Shown here piece by piece: positions 15,277 to 23,452 of a stretch of 43,477 bases of DNA. The notes beneath the pieces were generated by a model. That model did no database searches, was not told the origin of the DNA, and saw nothing but the letters and a program-made list of their open reading frames with translations. The number at the start of each line of letters is the position of its first letter. The first letter of the stretch is position 1. This DNA comes from Thermoplasmata archaeon. Lineage in GTDB: Archaea > Thermoplasmatota > Thermoplasmata > Lutacidiplasmatales > UBA184. The position numbers were made by a program, and so were the translations under genes. The stretch is from contig JAJYEA010000011.1 of NCBI GenBank assembly GCA_021790425.1, positions 1 to 43,477 on the forward strand, read 5' to 3'.

Positions 15277-15487
15277 GCTTGCGGCTTCGGTGAAGGGGAC
15301 GGTCGCCTTAGCTTTGTGGGGAGCCCGAGCGATCCACCAGGCCGTTGATTTCGGGATTCTAAGACAGGTTCCGCGGGCGCGTCCCCGTTGCCGACAAGAG
15401 GGTATCTTCGCCGCTCGGGTCACGAGGCGAGGTCACGGACTTCCGGCTGAGCAAACTACATCACGGTCCCGGGGTACTCCGCGGAAC
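15277..15487. other. Divergent intergenic region, mevalonate kinase and thiolase
   Basis: These 211 bases separate two genes that point away from each other, so at least two promoters should lie here. I could not pick a TATA box with the usual spacing for either start, and saw no repeat or RNA gene. Confidence 0.5.
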
Positions 15488-16768
15488 ATGACGGGCCCAA
15501 AGCATCCCTCGGACCTTGCCCGCGAAGTATTCGTCGCCCCGGGTGTCCGGACCCCGTTCGTGAAGTCCTTCGGGCCCTACGCCCGCCAGTCCTCATTCGA
15601 CCTCTCCCTCCCCGTCCTTCGGGAAATGACCGGCCGGGCCCGTCCCGACCTCATGCTGTGGGGCCAGGTGATCCCCGACCCCACCGTCTCGAACCTCGCC
15701 CGGGACCTCGTCTTCGCATCGGATCTCGACTGCACGATCCCCGCCTATTCCTCGGTGCTCGCCTGTGCGACCAGCTCGGTCATGGCCATCCAGGCCTCCG
15801 GGATGGTGGGGAGCGGAGGCACCCACCTGGCGCTCGTGGGTGGTGTCGAGAGCATGAGCCACGTGGCCTTCGCGGTCAAGTACCGGGTCACGGAGCGGCT
15901 GCTCGCGGAGTTCGCCGCGGACCCCGAGAAGGCGTACGAATCCTTCGCGCACCTCGGGAGGGAGGACTACGACCTCCCCACGCGGGGCTGGCCCAGCCGG
16001 AACCCGGACCAGTCGATGGGGGCCCACATGGAGCGGACGGCGCAACAGATGGGAATTCCACGCGAAGAGCAGGACCGCTGGGCGCTGCAGAGCCACCAAC
16101 GGGCCGTCGCGGGCCAGGACTCCGGATTCTTCACGGACCTCGTCCGTCCCCACGCGGGTGTCCAGCAGGACACGCTCCCGCGGCGGAACTCCTCGATGGA
16201 GCACCTCGCGAAGCTCGCGGCCGTCTTCGACCGGACCGGCAAGGGAACGCTGACCGCGGGGAACTCCTCGCCGCTCACCGACGGTGCCGCCTCGGTATGG
16301 CTGGGGGACCGGGAGGGCCTCCGCCGGCTGGGGATCGAGCCCGCGGTCCGCATGGTCGACTGGGAGATGGCCGCCGTCGACTACCGGACGGAAGGCATGC
16401 TGATGGCCCCTCCCCGCGCGATCCCGCGACTGCTGGCCCGACACGGGCTCCGCGCGGACGAGATCGCGCTCTGGGAGATCCACGAGGCCTTCGCGGCGCA
16501 GGTGGTGGCCAACCTGCGGGCGGTGGCCGATCCCGCCTTCCGGCGGGAGAAGGCCGGCGTCGAGTTCGACGTGGGGAAGGTCCCGGAGGACCGGGTGAAC
16601 CCCCATGGGGGCTCCATCGCCCTCGGGCATCCCTTTGGTGCGACGGGGGCGCGGATGCTCAGCCAGACCGCGAAGGAGCTCACACCCATGGCGAGCGGCT
16701 CCCGGGCCGTGGTCTCCATCTGCGCCGCAGGGGGACAGGCCACCGTGATGCTGTTGCAGCGGGAGTGA
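15488..16768 (+). CDS. Thiolase (acetyl-CoA acyltransferase)
   Basis: A 426-residue thiolase that joins or splits acyl-CoA units. The nucleophile is Cys93 in SVLACATSSVMA. The histidine motifs are EIHEAFAAQVVAN and NPHGGSIALGHPFGATGAR, and the second catalytic cysteine is in ISICAAGGQ-like VSICAAGGQATVM at the C-terminus. Length and N-terminus (FVAPGVRTPFVKSF) resemble degradative FadI/FadA-type enzymes rather than the archaeal acetoacetyl-CoA synthase complex with its DUF35 partner. It may work in fatty-acid or isoprenoid breakdown with the acyl-CoA dehydrogenase at 25290, or supply acetoacetyl-CoA to the mevalonate pathway. ATG 15488 is well supported because the family starts about 14 residues later. 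Confidence 0.9.
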   Translation: MTGPKHPSDLAREVFVAPGVRTPFVKSFGPYARQSSFDLSLPVLREMTGRARPDLMLWGQVIPDPTVSNLARDLVFASDLDCTIPAYSSVLACATSSVMAIQASGMVGSGGTHLALVGGVESMSHVAFAVKYRVTERLLAEFAADPEKAYESFAHLGREDYDLPTRGWPSRNPDQSMGAHMERTAQQMGIPREEQDRWALQSHQRAVAGQDSGFFTDLVRPHAGVQQDTLPRRNSSMEHLAKLAAVFDRTGKGTLTAGNSSPLTDGAASVWLGDREGLRRLGIEPAVRMVDWEMAAVDYRTEGMLMAPPRAIPRLLARHGLRADEIALWEIHEAFAAQVVANLRAVADPAFRREKAGVEFDVGKVPEDRVNPHGGSIALGHPFGATGARMLSQTAKELTPMASGSRAVVSICAAGGQATVMLLQRE

Positions 16769-16772
16769 CGCT

Positions 16773-16784
16773 CCCCGAACGGGG
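16773..16784. terminator. Small hairpin between convergent genes
   Basis: CCCC-GAAC-GGGG directly follows the thiolase stop and precedes the convergent stop at 16797. It has no T-run, so its role in termination is doubtful. Confidence 0.3.
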
Positions 16785-16796
16785 GGTTGGACCCGC

Positions 16797-17228
16797 CTAG
16801 GAGGGAAGGAGCTCCTCCACCGCGGACTGGGTGAAGGCGTCGGGCCCTACCAGCCGTCCCTCCCGGTGACGGCAGACGAGGACCGGGAACCTTGTGACTC
16901 CCTGGAGATGCTGGTGCAGGTAGGCCCGTACGGCATTCTCATGCCCGACGTCGATGACCCGGACGAGGTAGTTCCGCCGGAGCGCGATCCCTTGGACCAG
17001 GGAGAGGACCTCCTCCTGCTCGGCGGACAGGATGCGGTCTTGGGTCGTGATGTCAACGCTGGTGCGGGTGTGGCTCCCCATCCCCTGATACCCCCTGAAA
17101 TACTCCACGCCCGCGGCCGCCCACGGGTCGTCGATCTGTCGTTCCTCAGCGCTCGGGTGCTTGACGGAAGTGAATTCGGCTTCCGTTCGCACATACAGCA
17201 CGACATCCGGCCGGACCTTGAGCTGCAT
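16797..17228 (-). CDS. Hypothetical protein, thioredoxin-fold-like C-terminal half
   Basis: A 143-residue soluble protein without a family I can name. Residues 1-65 are a beta-rich part (MQLKVRPDVVLYVRTEAEF, then HTRTSVDITTQDRILS). The rest reads like a thioredoxin or glutaredoxin fold without the CxxC: a helix, the strand YLVRVIDVGHEN, a helix (AVRAYLHQHLQGV), then TRFPVLVCRHREGRLVGPDAF, equivalent to the cis-proline strand and the following turn. Position and strand order are the evidence; sequence identity is weak. ATG 17228 has a TATA box (17251-17256) 25.5 bases upstream. The gene follows the NicO transporter on the same strand but has its own promoter. Confidence 0.5.
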   Translation of the reverse strand: MQLKVRPDVVLYVRTEAEFTSVKHPSAEERQIDDPWAAAGVEYFRGYQGMGSHTRTSVDITTQDRILSAEQEEVLSLVQGIALRRNYLVRVIDVGHENAVRAYLHQHLQGVTRFPVLVCRHREGRLVGPDAFTQSAVEELLPS

Positions 17229-17250
17229 GGTACCCCAAGATAATCGAGGG

Positions 17251-17256
17251 TATAAG
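17251..17256 (-). promoter_or_regulatory. TATA box of the thioredoxin-fold-like gene
   Basis: CTTATA on the - strand is centred 25.5 bases before ATG 17228, for a leaderless transcript. Confidence 0.6.
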
Positions 17257-17277
17257 ACTCCTTGGGCGGTGCCACTC

Positions 17278-18264
17278 TCAGGGCAGCGGGTCCCGGTGCT
17301 TCGGACCGGCCGACAGCGCGTCCGAGGCGGAAGGCGCCTGGGCCGGGCTCCGGGAGACCTCGCGGTAGGCCCTCCACAGGCTTCCTCCGCCCACGATCCC
17401 GACGACGAGGATGATGAGGGCCGTGGAGATCCCCAGGGAGTCGAGGTTGGGGATCGGGTTCCCCGTGGACACGGCGTAGCTCTCGAGCCGGGGGAAGGCG
17501 GCCACCAGGCCACCCATCACCACGAAGACCAACCCGCCGAAGTAAAGCGTCCGGGCGGCGGTGCGCTGGCCCAACCGCTGGATCTGGCCCATGGTGAGCT
17601 TGCCGAGGCGCGACAGCCGTGCGAAGAGCGCCCCGGTGATGATCTGCATGACCATGGTGCCCAGCCCGAACATCCCTCCGACGAGGGCCGCCCACCCGAC
17701 GCTGGGCATCTGGGGCGTGAGCACGAACACGAGGATGGTCGCGAAGCCGCCCAGTCCCCACCCGGCCACGAACCCATGGACGAGCGCCATCCGGAGGGAG
17801 GCGGGCTTCACCTCCCCCTCGGGCACCGGTTCCTGGGCCAGGACCCGGGTCGAGTGGTGGGTGTGGTCCCCGAAGAAGCGACCGAGGGCCCGCTCGAAGA
17901 AGGCGTCGATGGGCACGTGCACATCCGACCCCCGGAGTAGGTACCATCCGGCGACGAACATGACGACCCCGACGAGGATGTAGACCGGGCCGTTGAGGTC
18001 GTAGCGCTCGTAGACGGCCACGAGGCCGAGAAAGCCCAGGGTGGTCAGGATGGCGCGTTGCAAGGCGAACCCGCCAGAAAAGACCAGGCCCGCCTTGGCC
18101 CCTCCCCGGGAGGAGTAGCTCCCCACCGAGTAGCTGAAGGTGATCGGCCAAGTGTGCTCGTCCGGGGTGGCCCCATGGAGGAGCCCCAGGATGAACCCCA
18201 ACAGGAGTATCACCGGGATGGTGAGACCCTGGGGCGGGTTCAGGATGAAGCTCAGGCTCCACAT
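17278..18264 (-). CDS. NicO/UreH-type nickel-cobalt transporter
   Basis: A 328-residue membrane protein with about seven hydrophobic helices. The first carries LGFILGLLHGATPDEHTWP, a variant of the histidine-acid metal motif (HAxxPDH-like) of NicO and UreH-domain transporters. A histidine-containing loop (GDHTHHSTR) and a second VHGFVAGWGLGGF segment also fit the family. It moves nickel or cobalt, in or out, across the membrane; direction cannot be told. It lies nine bases downstream of a DtxR-type regulator and must be co-transcribed with it, which argues that the metal it carries is what the regulator senses. No urease or hydrogenase genes are in view. Confidence 0.75.
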   Translation of the reverse strand: MWSLSFILNPPQGLTIPVILLLGFILGLLHGATPDEHTWPITFSYSVGSYSSRGGAKAGLVFSGGFALQRAILTTLGFLGLVAVYERYDLNGPVYILVGVVMFVAGWYLLRGSDVHVPIDAFFERALGRFFGDHTHHSTRVLAQEPVPEGEVKPASLRMALVHGFVAGWGLGGFATILVFVLTPQMPSVGWAALVGGMFGLGTMVMQIITGALFARLSRLGKLTMGQIQRLGQRTAARTLYFGGLVFVVMGGLVAAFPRLESYAVSTGNPIPNLDSLGISTALIILVVGIVGGGSLWRAYREVSRSPAQAPSASDALSAGPKHRDPLP

Positions 18265-18273
18265 GTTCCTGCC

Positions 18274-18705
18274 TCAGCGCTTCCGGCGCACCGTCTCGCA
18301 CGGGGGAATGGGCTCGCCATGGGCGCACGTCGAGGGATGGCCTCCGGCCGAGCAGAGCTGGTCCACGGTCCGGTGGGAGACCGCAAGATCCACCTCGCGG
18401 GCCGCGCGGCAGGCCTCGTCCGGGGAGAGTCCGAGATGGCTGAAGGCGCTCTCGGTGACACGGTGGTGGCGCAGGTACTCGAGAAGGAGGGACGTTCCCT
18501 TGGGCGTCAGACGCGTCTTCCCCCGGTAGCGGGTGACGAGCGTCATCGCCTCGAGCTGGGTGAGATGGTCGAGCGCGGAGGGGGGCCGCACTCCGAGCCG
18601 CGCCGCGACCGCCTGGAGGGAGACCCCCCGCTCGGGCGTCTCGGCCGCCTGGACCGCCTGGAGGGTGTCGAGCTGTCTCCGGGTCAGCCGCTGGAGCGCT
18701 TCCAT
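18274..18705 (-). CDS. DtxR/MntR-family metal-responsive regulator
   Basis: A 143-residue one-domain-plus-dimerisation regulator. Residues 1-75 are the winged helix (LTRRQLDTLQAVQAAE, VSLQAVAARLGVRPPSALDHL, YRGKTRLTPKGTSLL). The second part is the metal-binding dimer domain (EACRAAREVDLAVSHRTVDQLC) ending with the family's GHPSTCAHGEPIPP. Cys, Glu and His residues in these two stretches should form the metal site. The SH3 domain of longer DtxR proteins is missing, as in MntR. ATG 18705 has TATA at 18729-18736, 27 bases upstream. It is the first gene of a two-gene unit with a NicO transporter, so it probably represses or activates metal transport. Confidence 0.85.
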   Translation of the reverse strand: MEALQRLTRRQLDTLQAVQAAETPERGVSLQAVAARLGVRPPSALDHLTQLEAMTLVTRYRGKTRLTPKGTSLLLEYLRHHRVTESAFSHLGLSPDEACRAAREVDLAVSHRTVDQLCSAGGHPSTCAHGEPIPPCETVRRKR

Positions 18706-18728
18706 GCCGCAGAGGATGCGAGGGGGCG

Positions 18729-18758
18729 GATATAAGGCAGACCCTAATTATTACGGGT
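18729..18758 (-). promoter_or_regulatory. DtxR promoter with candidate operator
   Basis: CTTATATC (18736-18729, - strand) is the TATA box, 27 bases before ATG 18705. Directly upstream, ACCCTAATTATTACGGGT (18741-18758, written on the + strand) is a partial dyad with ACCC/GGGT ends around an AT core, reminiscent of metal-regulator boxes. Its place over the TFB site would allow repression by the encoded regulator. TATA is fairly sure, the operator is a guess. Confidence 0.45.
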
Positions 18759-18820
18759 ACCCGAGTCTTCTGCGCTCACGGAGACGAGCGGTTCGCGGAA
18801 CGCCGGGAGACCGGCACCGG

Positions 18821-19369
18821 TCACGGAGGGAGGATCCGGGGCTCGTGGCGAACGGGGAAGTTGACCGAGCTGGCGATGTAGCACTTCGAATGCGCGGCCG
18901 TGTGGAGCGCGAGCGCCTCCCCGGCGTCGCCGGCCGCCAGGCGGACGGCGGGCCGGAGCGTCACCTCGATGAAGCGCCCCGCTCCGTCCGGGCCCGTCTC
19001 CATCCGACCGGTCGGGTCGTCCCGATACTCGGAGACCACGATGCCGCGGTCCGCACAGAGGTGGAGGTACCACAGCATGTGGCAGGCGCTCAGGGACGCG
19101 ACGAGGAGCTCCTCGGGAGAGTAGCGCGTGCGGTCCCCCCGGAACGCGGGGTCGGAGGAGCCGAGCAGGACCGGCTTCGCTTCCCCCCGGATCTCGTGCT
19201 CCCGCCCGTAGGCCCGGTAGTCCCGGGTCCCCACTCCGCGGTTTCCCGTCCAGCGGAGCTCGACCCGGAAGGAGTAGACGTGGCCACCTGCGGTCGCGGA
19301 GGAGGGCTCCGGCGCGACGCCCTCGCCCGGGTCGCGCGGGGCCGGTTCCGGCGGGACGGACAGTCGCAC
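18821..19369 (-). CDS. OsmC-family protein
   Basis: A 182-residue OsmC/Ohr-superfamily protein. The peroxidatic cysteine region is SPEELLVASLSACHMLWYLH (about residues 83-102) and the second cysteine is in HTAAHSKCYIASSVN. The N-terminal strand HVYSFRVELRWTGNRG starts the fold. OsmC proteins reduce organic hydroperoxides with thiols in the cytoplasm. The first 25 residues are Pro-rich and not conserved. GTG 19369 follows immediately after the stop of the next OsmC gene (TAG-GTG), so both are one transcription unit. The spacing HxxxSKC places it nearer the YhfA-like branch than typical Ohr. Confidence 0.82.
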   Translation of the reverse strand: MRLSVPPEPAPRDPGEGVAPEPSSATAGGHVYSFRVELRWTGNRGVGTRDYRAYGREHEIRGEAKPVLLGSSDPAFRGDRTRYSPEELLVASLSACHMLWYLHLCADRGIVVSEYRDDPTGRMETGPDGAGRFIEVTLRPAVRLAAGDAGEALALHTAAHSKCYIASSVNFPVRHEPRILPP

Positions 19370-19810
19370 CTACTCGAGCTCCGCGGTCACCGTGATGGGC
19401 ACGTTCCCCGCGAGCGCCGCCGAGATCGGGCATCCCTTCTCCCCGGTGCTCTGGGCGAGCTCCTGGAAGGCTTCGGGCGTGATCCCCGGCACCTTGGCAC
19501 GGACATGGAGATTCGTCCCGGTCACCCGGAACCCGTCGCCGACCTTGCCGAAGGAAACGGCAGCCTTCGCCGTCAGGCGTTGCGGGGGGTGCCCGGCCTT
19601 GGCGAGCCCGTGGGAGAGCGCCATCGCAAAACAGGTGGCGTGGGCCCCGGCGAGCAGCTCCTCCGGGCTGGTCTTGCCCTCGGCGGTCTCGGCCCGCGCT
19701 TTCCACGTGACCGGAGATTCCGGCAACGCGCCCGCTTCAAATCGGACTGTCCCGTTCCCCGTGAGCAGGTCTCCCGTCCAGTTCGCCTCGGCCTTCCGTA
19801 CCAGCGGCAT
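19370..19810 (-). CDS. OsmC-family peroxiredoxin
   Basis: A 146-residue protein close to classical OsmC: MPLVRKAEANWTGDL, then GTVRFEAGALPESPVTWKAR, the active-site stretch SPEELLAGAHATCFAMALSH (Cys near residue 59), and the second cysteine in GEKGCPISAALAGNVPITV (near residue 126). It should detoxify organic hydroperoxides as a homodimer. ATG 19810 has a TATA-like GATTATC (19840-19834) 27 bases upstream, so the start is leaderless. It is the first of a two-gene unit; having two different OsmC enzymes side by side fits an aerobic life with a cytochrome bd oxidase nearby. Confidence 0.87.
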   Translation of the reverse strand: MPLVRKAEANWTGDLLTGNGTVRFEAGALPESPVTWKARAETAEGKTSPEELLAGAHATCFAMALSHGLAKAGHPPQRLTAKAAVSFGKVGDGFRVTGTNLHVRAKVPGITPEAFQELAQSTGEKGCPISAALAGNVPITVTAELE

Positions 19811-19928
19811 GCTAGGGACATCCCCCCGCCCGTGATAATCGTTCGTTCGCGACCGTTGGACAAGCGTGGGTAGGGGCCCGGCCCCCTTCCGGGAGCGATA
19901 CCGAGGGTCACCCCAGGCCCTGCTCCCG

Positions 19929-20821
19929 CTACCGCGCGACCCGGAGCCGGCGTGCCAGTTCGACCGGACGCCAGACCCCCAGTTCGGTCAGGAGGCGGGT
20001 GACGTGGCTCGCTGGGACCGGCTCGAAGAGGCGGGACGGGCGACGCCGGGAAGCCAGCGGTGCCTCCGACACCGGGATCACCTTGAGGGAGTCGCACGTG
20101 ACGTAGAACGGACGATCGAGGGCGCGGGCGGCCAACGCGAGGGCCGCCGACCCGACCTTCGCCAGCGTGCTGCCGTCCGACCCCACCGAATCGGCGCCGA
20201 TGAGCACCATGTCGGCCGCTTCCACGCTGCGGTACGCGAAGGAGTCCGGGACGGTGCGGACGGCAACTCCCTCCCTTCGGAGCCGGGCAGCCATCGTGCG
20301 TCCCTCGCCTCCCGGGAGACTTTCCAGCACCAGCACCCTTTCGATCCGGCCTTCCTTGTGGGCCCGAAGGAGCACGGCCAACACCTCCGAGCTGTCGCTC
20401 AGCGTCACCACCCGGGAGGGCCGGTCTCCCCAGACAGCCATCGCGCGTCCGGACATCCGAGCCCGCGAGCTGGTGCGTTCCGCCTCCAAGGACATGAGGC
20501 GTTGGCTCGCCCTGGAGTCGTCCGACCGGTCGGAACCACCCCCACGAGACGGCAGGGACTCCGCAACGCGTTCCGCCAGGCCACGCAAGAGCCGCATCGA
20601 GGACTGGCGCGAAGCGAGGCGTTGCATCGCCCGGACCACGAGGGTGGTAGCCTTGTCCTCATCTTCGCGCGGGGTCGACTGAAGGAAAATCCGGGATGCG
20701 CGGAGGGCCCGCTCCCCTATTGCTCCCGAGCTCGATCTCCGGTCACGGCCCAGGGCGTCCATCGTTCGCTCGTACTCCCTCCGGACGCGCGACCGCGGGA
20801 CACCCATGGGTCCGGAACCCA
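19929..20821 (-). CDS. aIF2B-family protein (eIF2B-like or ribose-1,5-bisphosphate isomerase-like)
   Basis: The C-terminal half has the family core: RVLVLESLPGGEGRTMA, VPDSFAYRSVEAADMVLIGA, then DSVGSDGSTLAKVGSAALAL and FYVTCDSLKVIP. In the superfamily that includes methylthioribose-1-phosphate isomerase and archaeal R15P isomerase, GAD starts the active-site loop. The N-terminal half (RSSSGAIGERALRASRIF) is the helical domain. Homologues act either in nucleotide salvage, isomerising ribose 1,5-bisphosphate, or with translation factor aIF2; sequence alone does not decide, and the family's usual cysteine is not obvious. ATG 20821 is one choice, GTG 20864 another; the first 15 residues are unconserved. 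It follows cydB after 39-82 bases and may share its transcript. Confidence 0.7.
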
Positions 20822-20903
20822 TCGTCCCGTACTTGAACGCGTCTCCCCACCCTGGCCCTTGCACGAGAGGGCACCGGAGTCCTAGTTCCCCAAGTGGCCC
20901 CCG

Positions 20904-21869
20904 TCAGGCCGATCGTCCCCCCGCGATCCCTTCGCGGGTGCCGCGCACCGGCCGCCGCGCCATGAGGAGCAGGAAGGCGATCATGGCACCGATCAGGAGC
21001 GCGCCGATCGCGGTGATCACGACGTAGGCGCTCGCCATCGGTCCGCTCGTGGTGACCGTGTCGATGGGGATGGCCCCGTCCGCGAGCGTGGGGTAGGCCG
21101 CGAACTGCAGGGAGAAGACGATCAGGCTCAGCACCGTGAGGAAGACCACCTTGTGGGAAACGATCCGGGCGGTGGTGCCCGAGAGCACGAAGAGGAGCCC
21201 TGCGAGGAGGGTGAGGAGCACGGGGACGAGCATCCATCCCGGCACCAGCGACGGCGAGTAGAGGTAGTAGGCGAGGACGGAGACGCCCATCCCCGCGATC
21301 ATGCAGGGGAGGACGATGGTTCGGAAGGTGGTCACCCCGTAGAAGATCGGCGCCGCGCCCACGGCGATGAGCACGGTTCCCAGGAGGAAGAGCAGGGACC
21401 CGGGGGTGCTGACCCAGCCGATGAAGGAGAACGATCCGGCCGCGAGGTCGACCCCGGCACCACTGAAGAGGGCCGAGAGGGCCATCAGGACCGCGAGCCC
21501 GACGACGACGGTCGCGAGCGCGTAGGCCTTGTAGAGCTTCTCCTCATCGAGCCAGCCCCGCTTCAGGATGAACTCCGCGTACGAGATGGACGAGTTCCGG
21601 ATCACGAAGACGATGAGCCCGATGACCGCGACGGGCGCGAAGAGGGCCGCGGCGGGCAGGAGGAGCGAGGGGTACGCGAAGTCGGCGGTCACCACCCAGA
21701 GGGCCCCGAACGTGCCGGTGAGCTCCCAGACCGGGATCACGTAAGGGAGCACGGCGGCGCGCGACGCCTTCCAGAAGAGGAGAAGGAGCACGGAGCCCAT
21801 GATCTCCGTGATGTAGAGGGCGATGAAGAGGGAGAAGATCGCGAAGTTGATCTCGAAGACACCGTTCAT
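20904..21869 (-). CDS. cydB: Cytochrome bd oxidase subunit II
   Basis: A 321-residue integral membrane protein with eight to nine hydrophobic helices, encoded directly after cydA with an ATGA overlap (21866-21869). CydB-like elements are FWKASRAAVLPYVIPVWE near residue 32, where bacterial CydB has its Glu-Gly-W motif in degenerate form, and GSFSFIGWVSTPGSLLFLLG in the middle. It pairs with CydA to form the quinol oxidase. It is shorter and more divergent than bacterial CydB (about 380 residues), as is common in archaeal bd-type oxidases. The assignment rests on cydA, the overlap and the topology. The C-terminus is a short basic cytoplasmic tail. Confidence 0.78.
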   Translation of the reverse strand: MNGVFEINFAIFSLFIALYITEIMGSVLLLLFWKASRAAVLPYVIPVWELTGTFGALWVVTADFAYPSLLLPAAALFAPVAVIGLIVFVIRNSSISYAEFILKRGWLDEEKLYKAYALATVVVGLAVLMALSALFSGAGVDLAAGSFSFIGWVSTPGSLLFLLGTVLIAVGAAPIFYGVTTFRTIVLPCMIAGMGVSVLAYYLYSPSLVPGWMLVPVLLTLLAGLLFVLSGTTARIVSHKVVFLTVLSLIVFSLQFAAYPTLADGAIPIDTVTTSGPMASAYVVITAIGALLIGAMIAFLLLMARRPVRGTREGIAGGRSA

Positions 21870-23260
21870 GCGTGCACCCCTGGGTCGGCCGCGGCGCTCT
21901 CCCCATCGGGCCCGGACCGCGCGTTTGCTCCCCGCGCGCCATTGAAGATCCGACCGAAGAAGTAGAAGGTGAGCGGGAAGAGCAGCAGGTAGAAGACGAT
22001 GATCGAGATCCCAGGGACCAGGAGGCCCGAACTGTAGTTCGCCGCCTGGCTGACGGTCATCGTCTGATAGATGATCCAGGGCTGGCGGCCCACCTCATCG
22101 GTGACCCACCCCAGCTCCATGACCACGAGCGTGAGGGCGGACATGGGGATCCAGGAGTAGAGGAAAAGCCGGGACTGGAAGGGCTTGCGCCGCAGGACCA
22201 CCAGCGAGACGAAGTAGAGGAAGAAGTAGAGACCGATGAGGAGCCCCCCCAGGACCATGATGTCGAAGGTGATGTGGATCCAGAGCGGGGGCCAGTCCGC
22301 GGCCGGGTACTGCGAGAGACCGGGCGCCCAGGCGCTACCCGTCTCCATCTGGAGCAGGGCCGACTGGAGCCCGGGGATGCCGAACCCCCCGACGATGGTC
22401 ATCCCGGAGAGGCTCCCGAAGAGCGTCTCGGGCTGGTTCGGGCCCGGGTTCGGATCGAGCTCGACCGCGGCGTACTTCAGCGGCTGGTCGTGGAAGAGGG
22501 TCGTCACCTCGTTGGCGCCCGAGGCCCCGGCGACCACGATGAGGACGATCCCGAGCAGCGCGGCGATCTTCAGACCCCCGATGAGCGTCGTCCGTTCTTC
22601 CGCGTCCCGGGCCCGCAGGTACGAGGCCGCGAGCAGGGACCCGACCAGCATCACCCCCGTCAGCGTCACGGTCGGCAGCACGTGGGCGATCTCGGGAAAG
22701 GCGGAGGCGCTGGCGAAGGGGGCCCAGGGGTTCACCCCGGTCACGGCCACTCCTCCGTTCGGCCCCACCGTGAGCGAGGTGAACCCGTTGGGGGTGTTCA
22801 TCCAGGCGTTCACCATCACGATGAACACCGCCGAGAGCAACACCCCGGCCAGGACCAGGATCGAGACGGCCCAATGCGCGTAGGGTGAGCGGAACCGGTC
22901 CGCGTAGTAGACGTAGACGATGAGGGCGACCGTCTCCAGCATGAACGCGAAGACCTCGAAGTAGAAGATCGCGATGACGCCCGTGAGGGAGACCGCCGTC
23001 ATGAACGTCGGGAAGAGCATGACGAGCTCGACGGCCATCACGATCCCGCTGGCCGTCCCGACACCGAAGGAGATGACAAAGACCTTCGTCAGCCGCTCGA
23101 GGAGCGCCTTGAGGTGGGAGTCCTTCCGTCGGATCGCGAGGAACTCCGTGAAGACCATGAGGACGATGAGCCCGAGGCTCATCGATACGAGGATGATGTG
23201 GGAGGCGATGGTGAAGGCGAAGAGCCCCCGGTCGAAGACCTCCATCGAGATCCCGGACAT
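21866..23260 (-). CDS. cydA: Cytochrome bd oxidase subunit I
   Basis: The 464-residue haem-bearing subunit of a bd-type quinol oxidase, which reduces oxygen to water in the membrane. His21 in FTIASHIILVSMSLG is the axial ligand of the active-site haem; a second ligand His lies in FPEIAHVLPTVTLTGVML; and the signature ELGWVTDEVGRQPWIIYQT is complete. The quinol loop is short, as in cyanide-insensitive oxidases. About nine membrane helices are visible. ATG 23260 (MSGISMEVFDRG) or the second Met five codons later could start it. Its stop overlaps cydB. Possession of this enzyme shows that the organism respires or at least scavenges oxygen. Confidence 0.92.
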   Translation of the reverse strand: MSGISMEVFDRGLFAFTIASHIILVSMSLGLIVLMVFTEFLAIRRKDSHLKALLERLTKVFVISFGVGTASGIVMAVELVMLFPTFMTAVSLTGVIAIFYFEVFAFMLETVALIVYVYYADRFRSPYAHWAVSILVLAGVLLSAVFIVMVNAWMNTPNGFTSLTVGPNGGVAVTGVNPWAPFASASAFPEIAHVLPTVTLTGVMLVGSLLAASYLRARDAEERTTLIGGLKIAALLGIVLIVVAGASGANEVTTLFHDQPLKYAAVELDPNPGPNQPETLFGSLSGMTIVGGFGIPGLQSALLQMETGSAWAPGLSQYPAADWPPLWIHITFDIMVLGGLLIGLYFFLYFVSLVVLRRKPFQSRLFLYSWIPMSALTLVVMELGWVTDEVGRQPWIIYQTMTVSQAANYSSGLLVPGISIIVFYLLLFPLTFYFFGRIFNGARGANARSGPDGESAAADPGVHA

Positions 23261-23317
23261 GGGCGGTCAGCCACTCCCGGAGCCGATCGTTGCAGCGGTC
23301 GTGGTCAGCCCACCCGG

Positions 23318-23332
23318 AACCCCGAGGGGGTT
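23318..23332 (-). promoter_or_regulatory. Hairpin in the presumed 5' leader of cydAB
   Basis: AACCCC-CTC-GGGGTT on the - strand forms a perfect 6-bp stem with a 3-base loop, about 60 bases before cydA. A TATA-like GGAATAACC lies just upstream (about 23342-23350), so the hairpin would be at the very start of a leader of about 60 bases, unlike the leaderless neighbours. Confidence 0.35.
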
Positions 23333-23452
23333 GGCCCGAGGTTATTCCTTTCGACGTTTCCAAATCGTTGGAGATTGGAGCACCAATCAGTGGCCCAACC
23401 CGCCCCCGTGCTCACGGCGCTGAGGCGCGCCGCTCCCCCGGGACGATGGGGG

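Noticed and set aside
15593-16630. Long - strand open frame opposite the thiolase
   Set aside because: Shadow of the + strand gene; rich in Arg, Pro, His and Gly, without motifs.
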